Assembly (NCBI GenBank): GCA_032622095.1
Contig: CP136062.1
Coordinates: forward strand, 133,567,282 to 133,631,281
Length of the DNA stretch: 64,000 bases
Direction: 5' to 3'
From: Siphonodentalium dalli
Taxonomy: Eukaryota > Mollusca > Scaphopoda > Gadilida > Siphonodentaliidae
Both the position numbers and the translations under genes were made by a program. Below, one piece after another: positions 22,048 through 34,234 of this stretch (position 1 is its first letter; every line of letters begins with the position of its first letter). Under the pieces are notes generated by a model, which worked only from the letters and a program-made list of their open reading frames with translations, did not search any database and was not told where the DNA came from.

Positions 22048-22842
22048 GGCCAAATAAAAAAGGAACTTCGTTTCTCAAGGACCGCCGTGTCTTAAAAAAC
22101 TGTGCGCATTGGAACTTTTTATCGCCAACGAATAGAAAGTGTACCCACTTTCACCCGCATATCAATATTCGCATCTTCAGTTTACACCGCTATCCGGATT
22201 CCGGCATCGATAGAAATAGAGTTATTCCTCTTTGTTCGGAATTATTCGTCTTTTGCTCAGAACGGAAATCGAGCGCACCACCGATACTTCACAATCGCAA
22301 TGGCGACCCTCGTGGACGTTGGTGTTTTTCTAAATAAAAAATGCATCGTCCCGTGGACAGTGTTGTCTATCCTGAAGAGTTATAGCTTAAACATGCTACG
22401 GGTGAAGGTTTTAAATGAAAATGCACCAATTTTGCCTTTCCAATGCAACGAAGACAACGAAACGGATCAAACGGTGCAAATTCGGGTGCTTGTATCCAAT
22501 TCAAAAACATCGGATTTTGACTTTGTTGACGATTCGCTGAACGCATTTGATGAAGGATGTTGGGTGCTTCCCACAATGTACTGATTGTGCCATTAAATTC
22601 CCAATTATACAAAGGAGGAAGAGGGCACTTTAAACAAGGGATCCCGCTGGGGATAAGAACAAGAAATGAATGTATTGTGAACTTTATTGTTAAGTATTTT
22701 TAATTTTTTACTTGACCTAGCCAACTGCCAGGTCCTGCATATCTAAAAAAATTGGATATAAAATAAAAATAAAAACCTGCCTGCCTCATCACTTTTGAAA
22801 AAAAAAAATCCTTGAGAAACAAACACCTTTTTTTATTTGGCC
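22048..22842. mobile_element. PIF/Harbinger-like element with TTA target duplication
   Basis: Terminal inverted repeats of about 34 bp: GGCCAAATAAAAAAGGAAC at the left and its near complement ending in TTTATTTGGCC at the right, sharing 'tttctcaagga'. TTA lies directly outside both ends. A 3-bp TTA/TAA duplication with GG-rich ends is the PIF/Harbinger pattern. The 795-bp size is too small for a full transposase. Confidence 0.75.
22300..22584 (+). CDS. 94-codon open frame inside the Harbinger-like element
   Basis: ATG at 22300 in the context 'tcgcaatggcg', stop at 22582-22584. The peptide starts MATLVDVGVFLNKKCIVPWT and ends DSLNAFDEGCWVLPTMY. The frame is also open for about 200 nt upstream of the ATG. 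There are no Myb-like or DDE motifs that I can see, and no signal peptide. The frame is denser in balanced codons than nearby AT-rich DNA. It may be a decayed element protein, a captured host exon, or chance. Confidence 0.35.
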   Translation: MATLVDVGVFLNKKCIVPWTVLSILKSYSLNMLRVKVLNENAPILPFQCNEDNETDQTVQIRVLVSNSKTSDFDFVDDSLNAFDEGCWVLPTMY

Positions 22843-22854
22843 TTATATAGGAAG

Positions 22855-23100
22855 CTGCTTCTCCAGCTGTCTGTCAATCCGTCCATCTATAGATGCAACA
22901 TTCTCCAAGCTTTTATTCCTACATTTTTTAAAACTTGGCTGATATTTAGTGCCATGAGAACCTGTGTACCTGCGATTATGAGGTCCGTCTGACTTATTTT
23001 ACAGAGTTATTCCCCTTTTTAGTCTTAAAATGTTTTACAGCATGCAGTAGACTGGCTGCCATGGGAGGTATCCTTAGTCACATTGTGACAGCCCACCTCT
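22855..23100 (+). repeat. Dispersed repeat fragment (ctgtctgtcaatccgtcc)
   Basis: One degraded unit with 'gtctgtcaatccgtccatct' and 'acagagttattcccctttt', wording typical of the bivalve repeats in this window. Confidence 0.55.
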
Positions 23101-23129
23101 AATTGGTCTTGTTTAAAGTTTTTGATGTT

Positions 23130-24020
23130 TGTGATATAGTCTTTGTTATATAGTCGTTGTTGCAACTACACATAATCTTTGTGTTATCCAGTCCTTGTTG
23201 TTACGAATACACAGTCTTTGTTATCTAGTCCTTGTTGTTAGGAATACACAGTCTTTGTTATCTAGTCCTTGTTGTTACGTATACACAGTCTTGGTTATAT
23301 AGTCCTTGTTACAACTACACATAGACTTTTTTATCTAGTCCTTGTTACAAATACACAGTCTTTGTTATATAGTCCTTGTTGTTACGACTACACATAATCT
23401 TTGTGTTATCCAGTCCTTGTTACGAATACACAGTCTTTGTTATCTAGTCCTTGTTATAACTATACAGAGACTTTGTTATCTAGTCCTTGTTGTTAGGACT
23501 ACACATAATCTTTGTGTTATCCAGTCCTTGTTGTTACAACTACACATAATCTTTGTGTTATCTAGTCCTTGTTACGACTACACATAATCTTTATCTAGTC
23601 CTTGTTACGACTACACATAATCTTTATCTAGTCCTTGTTGTTATGAATACATATAGTCTTTGTTATCTAGTCCTTGTTGTTATGAATACACATACACTTT
23701 GTTATATAGTCCTTGTTTTTACGAATACACAGTCTTTGTTATATAGTCCTTGTTGATATCTAGTCCTTGTTGTTATGACTACACATAATCTTTGTGTTAT
23801 CCAGTCCGTGTTGTTACGATTACACATAGTCTTTGTTGTCTAGTCCTTGTAGTTACAACTACACAGACTTTGTTATATAACCCTTGTTGTTGCGACTACA
23901 CACAATCTTTGTGTTATCTAGTCCTTGCTGTTACGACTACACATAATCTTTGTTATCTAGTCCTTGTTGTTAGGACTACACATTGTCTTTGCTATCTAGT
24001 CCTTGTTTTACTACTACACA
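23130..24020 (+). repeat. Minisatellite, unit about 35-50 bp
   Basis: About 20 imperfect copies of a unit built from 'tagtccttgttgttac', 'gaatacacagtctttgtta' or 'actacacataatctttgtg'. Unit lengths vary. Open frames across it encode repeated LCYLVLV-like strings, but they are a by-product of the repeat. It lies in the PDCD4 intron. Confidence 0.85.
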
Positions 24021-24195
24021 TTCAGCAATCATTTCATGCTGTTTGCAGACTTGATACAATGCGAAAATAATGTAGCACCCACAGCAAGTTGACAGAATTT
24101 TGCCCAAAATACATGGCAGCTTCTTAAATTTGCCTCAGATAAAAATGGCACTGTTTTTTTTTTATCGGCATTATCCACAGCTCAGTCAAAAAGTC

Positions 24196-24384
24196 ATAGG
24201 GAGCCTCGCATATATAAGAGAATGCATTGGCCTAACAATATTTACCTTGACGACCAGTGCATTCTCTTATATATGCGAGGTTTCCTATGGGATAATCGCT
24301 ATGGAGACTCGCATATCTAAGAGAATGCACTGGCACATGATCTTTAATGCTGCACCAGCACTGCTCCCGTCATGAAAGGGTTAT
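24196..24384. mobile_element. TTAA MITE, family P1, 5'-truncated
   Basis: Two palindromic cores ('cgcatatataagagaatgca', 'attctcttatatatgcgag') and the terminal 'cgtcatgaaagggtta' at the right. The left end is missing. Confidence 0.7.
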
Positions 24385-24599
24385 CAGAGTTGAGCATAAG
24401 ATATAGGTTTTCACTATTAATTTATGAAATTTGCTAAATTAAAGGAATGTTTTTATTTATGAACTTTTGCTTTGCCACAGTAAAAATTAATTAAGACGGT
24501 GATTTATGAAACAGGGCTTTAGATTTGTGTAATTTTGGCACAACAGGGCAAACCATAGTTTCGAAATTTAGACTAAAATACATGAAATTGATTTACTCA

Positions 24600-25145
24600 T
24601 TTTCTGAGAATGAGTGTATCCAGGATAATTATCCGTCCGTCCATCCAAAATGGTTCCGGATGATAACTTTAGTTATAGTTACCTGACCATTTAAAATTTT
24701 TGTATGTGGTTTACGTATCCACATGAAAATACATGTCAAATTCTAATTTTGATATGGTCCGCCCATTTTTACCCGAGTTATGGTGCTTGTCGACTTAGAA
24801 CTTTCTGATTATTTTGGTTTCCGGGTGATAACTTTTGTTTTATTTATCTGATTGGACTAAAATTTAGTATGTGTATTAAGTTCGAATTTGGGTTAGGTGT
24901 GCCTAATTTTACCAGAGTTATTGTCCTTGTCGACTTATAATTTACCAATTGTTTTGGTCTTCAGATGATAACTTTAGTTATAGTTATCCAATTGTTTTAA
25001 TATTTGGTATATGTATTACTCGCATGAAAATACAGGTCAAGTTCAAATTTGGTCCACCTATTTTTACTGGAGTTATGCCCCCTGTAGACTTAGAATTTGC
25101 TGATTATTTTCGTTTCCTGGTGATAATTTCATAGACTTGGAATTT
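24600..25145 (+). repeat. Bivalve-type dispersed repeat (ggatgataacttt family)
   Basis: Begins with 'gtccgtccatcc' and holds three units with 'ccggatgataactttagtt'-like and 'gagttatggtgcttgtcgac'-like phrases. PDCD4 intron. Confidence 0.75.
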
Positions 25146-25516
25146 ACTCACTATTTTGGTGTCTAATCAAATAGAACTAAATGTTTTAACAACGTAGAGA
25201 GTTGGAATCAAAGTTTGATTCAATGTTTGTTCCCAGAATCAAATTTTTCATTTCTAAAAAAAGCCATCAGGCAAACAAAGTCACCATATTCAGGGGCCTT
25301 TTATTTTTTAAAGATGAAATTTGACGTTTTGGTGTTTCTCAGTACTACAGTTTTATAAACATCTACAGTTTTATAAACATCTATGTAATGACAAAACATT
25401 CATTCTCATATTTATTTTGGGCACATTTCAGTATTTTGGGCACAAGTGTTTTCCGACTTGAATTTGGGGGAATACAAAGGCCTGCCTGTCATTAACGATT
25501 GCTTCTCCTTTTACAG

Positions 25517-25580
25517 GGGCCGCAAGCGATTCGTATCTGAAGGAGACGGAGGAAGAGTAAAAGAAAATGGCTGCATCTAA
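25517..25580 (+). CDS. PDCD4: PDCD4, last coding exon (C-terminal tail)
   Basis: After 'ccttttacag' the exon supplies the G that completes the split Arg codon (AG+G) and then GRKRFVSEGDGGRVKENGCI and TAA. The tail is almost identical to vertebrate PDCD4 up to the variable last residues (family GRKRFVSEGDGGR). The motif R-K-R-F-V-S keeps the basophilic kinase site used by Akt/S6K in mammals (human Ser457), which controls nuclear location and stability there. The three exons together give 104 residues. The 3' UTR begins at 25581. I did not see a clear AATAAA signal close downstream, so its end is open. Confidence 0.97.
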
Positions 25581-26009
25581 TTTAATCATGTGATGGGTAG
25601 CTACAGGGTGATTGGTATTCCATTGTGAGGTTGAGGTGTGAGAACTTGAGTTTAATTCTACCTGATAACCATCTGTGCACGTATGGTTAAAGCTAAATAC
25701 TTATGTATACTTCACTCATGGTCATTTTCATATGATTTCACGCTTGCATTTTGCAGAGAAAAATTGAATTAGATTTTAAGTGACAAATTTTGAACATGCT
25801 GATACAGGGATACAAAGTATTAAGGCTTTTGCTGATTTATGGCTTTTGAGCTTTCTTCTATGTTTTTTTTATTTAATTTAAAATTTCAATGAAAAACTGA
25901 AATCTTGCAAACATATCAGTATCATATCCTTGAACTTGCAAAGAAGCTCTGTCCAACCTTCTTTCTGGCTTTTTTGAGTCACATATATCCCTGACTGGCC
26001 TGATAATAT
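25581..26009 (+). other. Probable PDCD4 3' UTR and downstream sequence
   Basis: AT-rich, non-coding and directly after the PDCD4 stop codon. No repeat is recognised and its end is not defined by sequence. Confidence 0.45.
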
Positions 26010-26360
26010 GGTGCGGGACATTTGCAGAATGAGGTCCCCAGAGGGTGAAATTCATCATCTGGGGACCTCAGTCTGCTTTGGTCTCATCTTCTCTGGAAAT
26101 TATCTTTATTATAAAAATTTTAGAAACTTCTTCATAAAGAGTCTTTTACTTTTTTTGTTCAGTTTCTCTATATCCCCATATTGGCAGATGACACATTGAA
26201 TAATTGAGATACCCAATGAGTGCACATCACAATATTCATAATCTTGGAACTTAAAATCTGAGTCTAGGTCTATAGCAGATGTGGCCAGCTGAATTTGGCA
26301 ATGCTTGCCTGCTGTGCGGGGTAGTGTCACTAAATTCACCCTCTGGGTACCTCAGCCTTC
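26010..26360. repeat. Inverted-repeat family 'ccccagagggtgaattt'
   Basis: Contains 'gaatgaggtccccagagggt' at 26026 and 'aaattcaccctctgggtacc' at 26332, as in 14060-14745. Confidence 0.65.
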
Positions 26361-27669
26361 AATTATCCAGCACCGTATTCTCAGGCCTGATCCCTGATCT
26401 TCTGAATTCAAAATTTATGTCTCGTATGAAGGCATTTTCGGTACTTGCCATTTAATTGATGTGAATGTGAAATGCCCATCGTACTTTTCGGTGGTAGACT
26501 CCTTTGATCATTTCTGTCACTAACACCCAGAGAGGCTGTAAAAAAATGGGTTACTTTTAACCTGTTTGCTTCTCACAACCCAAAAATGTTGATTCCTTGC
26601 TCTGGATTCATTATTATGAATTTGGTTTCAAGAGCATTAGTTTTTTACCTTGAGATATTTCGACCAACTCTCGAAAATCACTCACATGACCTTTGATAGT
26701 CATGTTGTGACATAACCGCCTCCAACCAAAATATATACATTTAAAATAGTTTCATAATTTTCTGTTAATTTTTTTCATTGCAAAATATCCATAACCTCAT
26801 TAGCTTAGAAGATGAATTGACAGGACATGGCAACATAAATATGACATCTTAAAGTAGAATTTTCTCATAAAATCTTGGTAAATGACATAATTAACTGTGG
26901 ACATTGAAGGACAAATTTATTCAGGTGAGAATGCACTGCAAGTATCTCATACCTCAACGGGTAGCACCATGTTTCACCTTTTCAATATTTTATAGAATTA
27001 AATTCGAGTTATTTTTTATACATTTAATTTTTAAATAGAATGTGGTCTTGGATATTATATATATGGTGACGACACGTATGCTACCACAGTTGGTACATTA
27101 TTGTCCACTGCGTATTTATGGTATAGTTCTTGCGTTTTTTTTTTGGTGAAATAAGATTATGTTGCAACTTGCTAGCTCTTTTTATTTGGTTTTTGTAATT
27201 TTCTTTTGTTGGTGAATGAGTAGTGCTCAAAGGCAGCGCACAACATTGAATCATGTTAAAAAATAGTGTTCACATTGATAATTATTCCTAGTTCAGTGCC
27301 TATAAGTGGCAGGTTGATGTGCTCCCGAACGTCTCTCTATCCTGTGATGAAAATTACTCTTGTGAGTAAACTTGCAGACATTATTATTTAATCAGAAGCT
27401 GTCAATTCATGAAATGCTGCAAAACAATTGGTTGTGACTTAATTAGCCATTCAGGTTATGCAGCTATAAATTTAATCGGTGTCTGTCACACTTCCAGAAA
27501 GCAAAGGTTCGCATACTAGTTTCCAGACAGCAGCGCCACATGTGTTTAGAAATTTACCAGCCTTATTGTTTTCAACGAAATTAATGAAAGTTATAAACGA
27601 AAAGTTTTATGTAAAAGTTATGCATCACTTGTTAGAGAAATTGTCTTCAAACCTTTTGGTTATAACTGC
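26361..27669. other. No feature recognised
   Basis: AT-rich DNA. No exon with good splice sites and no known repeat family seen. Confidence 0.4.
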
Positions 27670-28297
27670 ATTACCCTTTGATGACGGGAGCTGTGCTGAT
27701 GCAACATTGAAGACCCTGGGTCAGTGCATTCTCTTATATATCTGAGTGTCCCATAGGGAGCCTCGCATATATAAGAGAATGCACTGGCTTACAAGGTCAA
27801 GGTAAATACTGTTAGGCCAATCAGGGACCAGCCTAGAGGTTTAAAATTGGGATAAGTCACTTCTCCCTGTTTTGGTTTTAGGGAGAAGTGGACTGTAATC
27901 AGGGAGAAGCAACAATGGCTGAAATACAGTTTACACCCCAGTACCACCATTCTATCATCCAATAAGTATTATGCAACACAAGAGTCCATTTATAAAATCA
28001 TTATATAGTAAGTAAGAACACCAATATAATCAGAAAATGTATTTTAAATATGCTTTTAGGACATGTGCATACTGATATATGAGAGAAGTCACTTCTCCCT
28101 GAGACAAAAATATGGAGAAGTAGCACATTTGAGGGAGAAGATGTCTCCCAAGTCGCCCTCTAGGCTGGTCCCTGAGGCCAATGCATTCTCTAATATATGC
28201 GAGTCTCCCAGTCTAAGGGAGCCTTACATATATAAGAGAATGCATTGCCATAGGGTTAGGCAAAAGTTTCAGGAAGCTCCAGTCATGGAAGGGTTAA
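27670..28297 (+). mobile_element. TTAA MITE, family P1, split by a hAT insertion
   Basis: Starts 'attaccctttgatgacggga' and ends 'cagtcatggaagggttaa'. It has the two P1 palindromic cores, interrupted between them at 27822-28174. Confidence 0.8.
27822..28174. mobile_element. hAT-type MITE with perfect 8-bp target duplication
   Basis: Termini CAGGGACCAGCCTAGAGG and CCTCTAGGCTGGTCCCTG are exact complements (18 bp). Identical AGGCCAAT lies outside both ends (27814-27821, 28175-28182). Near each end the motif 'cacttctccct' or its complement 'agggagaag' recurs, as expected for transposase-binding subterminal repeats. No coding capacity. Confidence 0.92.
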
Positions 28298-28668
28298 ACG
28301 TGATCGAAACAAGTTATCTTCAAGTGATGAGGAGCACCCCGCTGGGGTAATCGAATGGAATGAATAGGGAATGAAGTAGTTATTTTTTTTATAAATTTTA
28401 TAAATGAACTAACAGCACAAAATGTCATTCTTATATGTGAGTGATATGCAGTGGTATCATTGCCATTTGTTTACAGTGATAAATTCTTTTTGAATTAAGG
28501 AGTAAATATTTACAATTGTGCTTAAATCGGATGTTGTGTTTTCTTAAATGGTACGAGCGGTGTGTTTGCAATTTTCCGTAATATTAATTTAATCACAATG
28601 TTCAAAGTGCCGAGGTATCCACTTAACAGCCTGAGTCTCTAAAATAAGCGCACACTACTAGTATGTCT

Positions 28669-28925
28669 TTAACCCTTTCTGTACTAAATACTCATTGAGG
28701 AGTAGTTCCCTTAGGAAATGTTCACATAATAAGTTCAACAAACGTTTGTTAAACTTATCATCTGAACATTTGTGGCCAACAAAATTGAATCCTTATGCAC
28801 TTGTATTATCTTTTCACCTGTCTATCTCCCAATATATCCTGAATATCCTCCTGATGAATAATAGACCATTCCATGTATACTTTGATAACTCAATGGGAAA
28901 TCCCATTCAGTAAAGAAAGGGTTAA
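28669..28925 (+). mobile_element. TTAA MITE, family P2
   Basis: Starts TTAACCCTTTCTGTACTAAA and ends 'aaagaaagggttaa'. Well preserved, so useful as a family reference. Core 'gttcacataataagttcaac'. Confidence 0.85.
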
Positions 28926-29488
28926 ATATAACATTTACATTACAATATAGCATTAATTTATTATCCTGATGACGGATGGCACAGAACGCTTCTTTGTTAT
29001 TTAATTAAACATGTTAATAGGGTCATATACTATATACTATAAATGGGTCGTTTGAGTTTAATTGGGGCAAGGACCAGTCCAGTGCACAAACTTTGGCATT
29101 AATAATTTTGTATATCAATGACATAATAGTATGTTTGAAAAATCATCTCGAAATAAATACCAATGCTGAGCGATTGAATATTTCCATCAAAACTGTCATC
29201 TGCCATTGTTACTGTCATCCTTCCATCTGTTAATTACACGCTTGTTCCTAGATTTACAGTATTCTTGTTGGGTCGTATTCACAAATTAGTATGACCCATT
29301 GGGTAGTACACATTCCGTTGACATCACACAATAAAAATTACTTTTACCTCAACCATTAAACCAGAACTATAAAATAAAAGCATCAGCACACATTACAAAA
29401 AAAACACTGAGCGTGACTGAATAAACATTACAAGTCTGCTTTTATTAATTCATGGATTCTAGGACTGGTGGCATGTAATTAACATAGA

Positions 29489-29632
29489 AGGACACATGTG
29501 TTAACGGGTTTGTCGATATGGCACTTGTACCATTGTGGAAGGATAGAATTCGAGGCTGTGCCTGTTGTTCTATTCTTCTCCGCTGGCAATCTTGCCGTAT
29601 CAACAAACCCATTAACACAATTGTGTCATCCT
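29489..29632. mobile_element. Palindromic element
   Basis: Arms of about 35 bp: 'gtgttaacgggtttgtcgat' at the left and its near complement 'atcaacaaacccattaacac' at the right, with a ~70-bp GC-richer centre. Confidence 0.65.
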
Positions 29633-29654
29633 GTGTATTTATTGACGTTTTCTT

Positions 29655-29844
29655 GACCCTTTTTTTTTTTTTTTTTTAAACTAAATTCTCATTGCAGAGT
29701 AGTTCCCTTAGGACATATTTAGATAATAAGCTTAAGCAGATAACAAACAAACTTATTATCTGAACATTTCTTACCAATGAATATGGAGTCCTTCTACTCT
29801 TGCATAACTGAATGGGACATTCCATTTAATAAATAAAGGGTTAA
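29655..29844 (+). mobile_element. TTAA MITE, family P2, shortened
   Basis: Starts 'accctttttt' with an expanded T run and ends 'aataaagggttaa'. The core 'acttattatctgaacattt' is present. Confidence 0.7.
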
Positions 29845-32038
29845 GTGTCACTAGTTGAACAGACTGGTTTGTGGTCAGAAACTCTCATGACCAAAACATA
29901 ACGGACCCTATCAGAATTAATCTTTTCTCTTACTTTCAGTGTATTATAAACATGGTTTGTCATTGAATTTTTTTGATGAATGAAATTGTACTGTATAATT
30001 TACTCTTGGGACTCCCAGTGTATTTCATCACATTTCATCTTATAATCACAAATCATCCAGGTACAAAATTTGAAGAATTGCTAGACATAAGAGCTTTCTG
30101 AACTGCATGTAGTACCATTCATCAATCGGAATCCACGACCATAAACATTTTCAAACTGAAAAATTTAATCCAAAGTTGCAAATTAGCAACCCCAAAGAGA
30201 TAATTGGTTAAGGTCACAAAACAGTGCAACATGATCTTGTATAGCACTTTTGTACCCTCTGCAAGAACAAAAGAATTCCCTCCTAATTTCTCTGGTACAA
30301 CCGTCCTCCAGCAGTGTCACGGCTTTGGGAACTCTCTTTCTAAAATTCCATGTTCAAGAAATGTTTTATTTTCACTCTCCCCCTATTTTCAAGCTGGTAC
30401 TTCAAACTTTTCCTTTGTTGGAAATTTCCAATTTAAACTCCCCCCCTCCCATTTCCAAATTGATTGCCATTTCAGTCCAAAAAAATTTATCAAAAGTAAT
30501 AAAATATTTAACTTTACATAAATTTCACACTAAATACTGGTTGGGATATCAAACCATCAGAACACATTCAACATACTAATGTTGTGTCAGACATGAGATT
30601 GCTAACTGTTGAAATTTTAATCAAAGTTGAGGGGTATCACCCTCTGTCCAAACCACCCCCTCACTTTCACTACATCCCTGTGCTCCAGATTTGAGACATC
30701 ATCTGAATGAATATGTGAGAGAAAATATCATGGAAAATATAGGTGCAACCTACCATTTTAACATTTCCTATTATCGCCTTGTATATTAGAAGGTTGAGAA
30801 AACACCTAATTTTGGATTTCAACTAAAAATTTCAGAAATGTAGAAGGTCAAATATGGACATGAGATCTTATTTATTTGTGCACTGTCCATCACACTGTAC
30901 TGTTTTTGTGGATTTTACTAATAATCTTATGGGAGGTTACTGATTTAACATAATTTGCTTTGTTAGATATATCTAAATTATCAGGTATTGTTTGATCTCA
31001 CACGTTAAATTAACAAATTATTAATATTTGATGTAGTCATGATGTAAAAGTTAATTTACTATAATTATTCATTTCTTCTTTAGTGCTTTTTGATGGATAG
31101 AGATTATTATATAATGGTATATATGTGTTAAAGTTTTTTTTACTTTGAATAATATGTTTGAAAATATAGATAATAATCAACCGTCATTCTTCCTCATTAT
31201 AATATGGAGATGAGGATTGTTTACAATACTACTTAACCTCAGCATATAGAATGTAAATGTAAAAAATCAGTGAAAAAAAAACATAAGTTAATTCCCTAGG
31301 TCGTCTGCTGTATAATACTTACAATATAATTGGAGTAGATATATTTCAGATATAATGTGTGATTAAGTAAGTCAGTTTACCTCACAAGGCTTACATGAGG
31401 GTTTTTCACTGGATTAATTAATATTTGATCTATCACATTTTTTTATATTTTACAATGTTGTATATTGTTGTATTAAGTGGAAACAATCAGAATTTGGAGT
31501 CGCGGAACAGTACCTTGGACATCTGTAATATATAAGGATATAATCCTGGTTTCCTAATGTAATTAATTACACAGCTTAATGGCATCCTGCCGAATCACGA
31601 ACTTATAAATCGCAAAGTGCTTCATGATTTATAAACAATTTGTTATTAGGCGCGCTGCCATTAAACAGTGTTATATTAGAAAACTGAAATTATTACTTGT
31701 TGTTACATCTTAGTGAAAAATATCTACTTGATAGTGCCTTTTGATCGAGTTGGAAATATTGTTAAATATAGGAACTATATAGTGATGTCGCATGTTGCTG
31801 TGATATAATTCTTTCACTCAGTGTTCACTTCCACCCGAATGTAATTATCATATTTAAATTCATTAGTATTTTGGAAACGAATGGCAAAATACTATAGAAA
31901 ATTAAGTATGTAATTATTAGACTGTCATCAATAATAAACATTTGCAAAAAGAAACATTGATCATGCATCATGTAGAGACATAAATTCTTCCAAAAATATA
32001 ATAAAGTATTGAATCATGACTGATGCGTGAATCCCAAA
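29845..32038. other. No gene recognised; old repeat fragment near 30290-30660
   Basis: AT-rich. The fragment at 30290-30660 has C-rich phrases such as 'aactcccccc' and 'caccctctgtcc' that resemble 15400-15560 and 18690-18850. Open frames there lack splice signals and look non-coding. Confidence 0.4.
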
Positions 32039-32500
32039 TTAAAGGTACTCAATCCGATCAGACCGTCCCCATGTCATCAAGTTACAAAAAAAATAAAAAA
32101 TTCTTCAAAACCGCTTTTGTTATCAGAATCGATTAATTACAACAAAATAAAGCTAACCGCTTTCAACTATGATATAAAATTTCCCAAAACTTGTTATTTA
32201 TCAACATGTTGTTCAACGAAATATGGTCATATTTTCACTTTCGTATCACAAAATTTGGCTGTATTACCACTTGATTTTAGAGTTATCCATCTTCATCCAC
32301 CAATTTTCTCCAAGACAATCTGTTTGACAACTCGTTTCTGGGCCACAAATAATTAAACATTTCGAGAGATAACAAATTTCAAAATCTGATTACTCTGAGC
32401 TTTGATGGGTGGGTTCCTCGACTGGAATCAAAATATTTTGCACCCCCGAAGCCAAATAAATAGTCATTTGGCAGAATTAATCCAGATTATGCATCTTTAA
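32039..32500. mobile_element. TTAA element, family P4 (diverged copy)
   Basis: Starts TTAAAGGTACTCAATCCGAT and ends with 'gattatgcatctttaa'. Inside the right end it carries 'gagctttgatgggtgggttc' and 'ctcgactggaatcaaa', shared with 38792-39187. Confidence 0.7.
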
Positions 32501-33928
32501 AGTTTTATTCCAGTGCACTGTTATGTTGTTACGGGTTATACCATCTGGAATGTTTTATACGGTCTTTAGAATTTGAACACATGCAGCACATGCTAATGAC
32601 AGTATTTTCCCTACAGCTGTTGGATATCACAAAATGTCATGGTGTTTACGTCATAAATAACTCTATCCTACAGTTCCTTTCACATTTTTCCACATACTTC
32701 ATGATTCATATAATTGCTGGTGATTGTCACCTTATTTGTATATAGTGGGATTACTGTGCCAGTAATCCTTGTGTGCTTGTTTTTCAAAGTGTGTGCTGTT
32801 TGAATGGAGTTATGTAATCGTCTTGTAATTTGCAGAGAAGCCACATCATATCCCTACAACAGAAGCTGAAATGGTCAAATAAGACTGCATGTTTCTGTTG
32901 ATTAGGATATCCAGGATTTACGAAACGTTGACTAGAGTACCCAGGATCTCCAAATCTCGTCCATATTGACACAGGACCTTGATATTAGAGATCCACGGTA
33001 CTCAAATCAATGTTTCAAGTCTTTGGTACCCTAATCAACGCAAACGTGCAAACTTGTCCAACTCGGCACCAGAGAACTGTTATCTACATTCACTGGGCAA
33101 ATTGTACCCAACAAAACCTGGATTATGTCTACAGTAAGCCCGAAAGAACACAATATAACAACAAATAAAATGTCAATATAGATAGGTGTGTCTTTTGGAC
33201 AATTTGTCCAGCGTTCTTATGTCCTAATGCATTTCTTGGAAGAACTTTTGAAGATTTCCTTGAGACTTGTTATAATTTATAATACATATAAGTCTCAAGT
33301 TGTATAGAAATAGTTCTTCTTATATCAGAACAGGCTGGGTTTCATGATCCAGGTTTTTAGTTGAGTAGACTTATGGTTTGGTGAGGTCGGTAGGTGGTCG
33401 GGAATTACCAATTCAAAAAAGTTAACTTTTCTTGGCTGCGTTTCATTTTCAAATACATTGGATTACTTCTACCTGACATGTGTTATGTCATGTAAAATTA
33501 ATGATAATTTAGAGTTTTTCTTCCTCGCTCTACCATCAAGAGGAAACTATGACTTTAAGAAGCAAAGTTGTTTGAAGAAACATATGTTTGTGGACTTGAA
33601 TATATGGTCTCATGGCTTATTCATTCTCACTCATTCCATGTGCTAGCTGGTGGTTACTTTTTATGTCGGTACCTGGTCATTGTCAAGTAATATTCTTTGT
33701 ATCTTGTGGTTAAACTTCAATGCAGCCCTTGTAAAAAATCGGGCATTCTTTAACAGAGATGTTTCCGAAAGTTATACAAGGAAGGAAGGTTGTTGTGAGA
33801 AAAATGACAGTAACGATTACTATATTATTTGTCTCAATAAGTTCACATATTGGGGAAAAAAATTTCTCAAGCTACTTTCACATTTACTCATCGGCATCAT
33901 ATTGATACCTCAATACGGAATATGGGTT
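32501..33928. other. No feature recognised
   Basis: AT-rich, without a convincing exon or repeat. An open frame at 33650-33973 runs into the P3 fragment and lacks splice sites. Confidence 0.4.
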
Positions 33929-34147
33929 GTTGCCATTCATCGGAAAGCTCTCATATATAGGAGAATGCACTAACTTATACGGTCAAGGTACAGTAATGCT
34001 CTAAATAATCGGCTTGTTGCCATTCATCGGAAAGCTCTCACTGAGACCTTTCCGATGAATGGCAACAAGCCATATTTCCGACTAAATCCTGAAAAATTAC
34101 CCATAATTCTGCTGTGGTTAAGGAGTCGATTATTTAGGGCATTACTA
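33929..34147. mobile_element. P3 palindrome with a deleted left arm, next to a P1 scrap
   Basis: CAGTAATGCT at 33991 and 'ggcattact' at the right. The left arm has lost about 60 bp. Upstream, 33929-33955 repeats the P3 centre 'gccattcatcggaaagctct', joined to a P1 scrap 'tatataggagaatgcac'. Confidence 0.7.
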
Positions 34148-34234
34148 TAGATGAAGAAAAATTGGCGTCCGTCCACTGACAGGCGATCTTTCCAAAAAGT
34201 TGAAGTTCAAGATCCGGTTGAATATTTCTTTCAT

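Noticed and set aside
23130-24020. Regularly spaced repeats resembling a CRISPR array or a repeat protein
   Set aside because: Units are contiguous, variable in length, lack spacers, and sit in an animal intron. The encoded strings are a by-product of the repeat.
30204-30579. Two overlapping ~105-codon frames
   Set aside because: Low-complexity C/T-rich sequence shared with other non-coding fragments. No splice signals.
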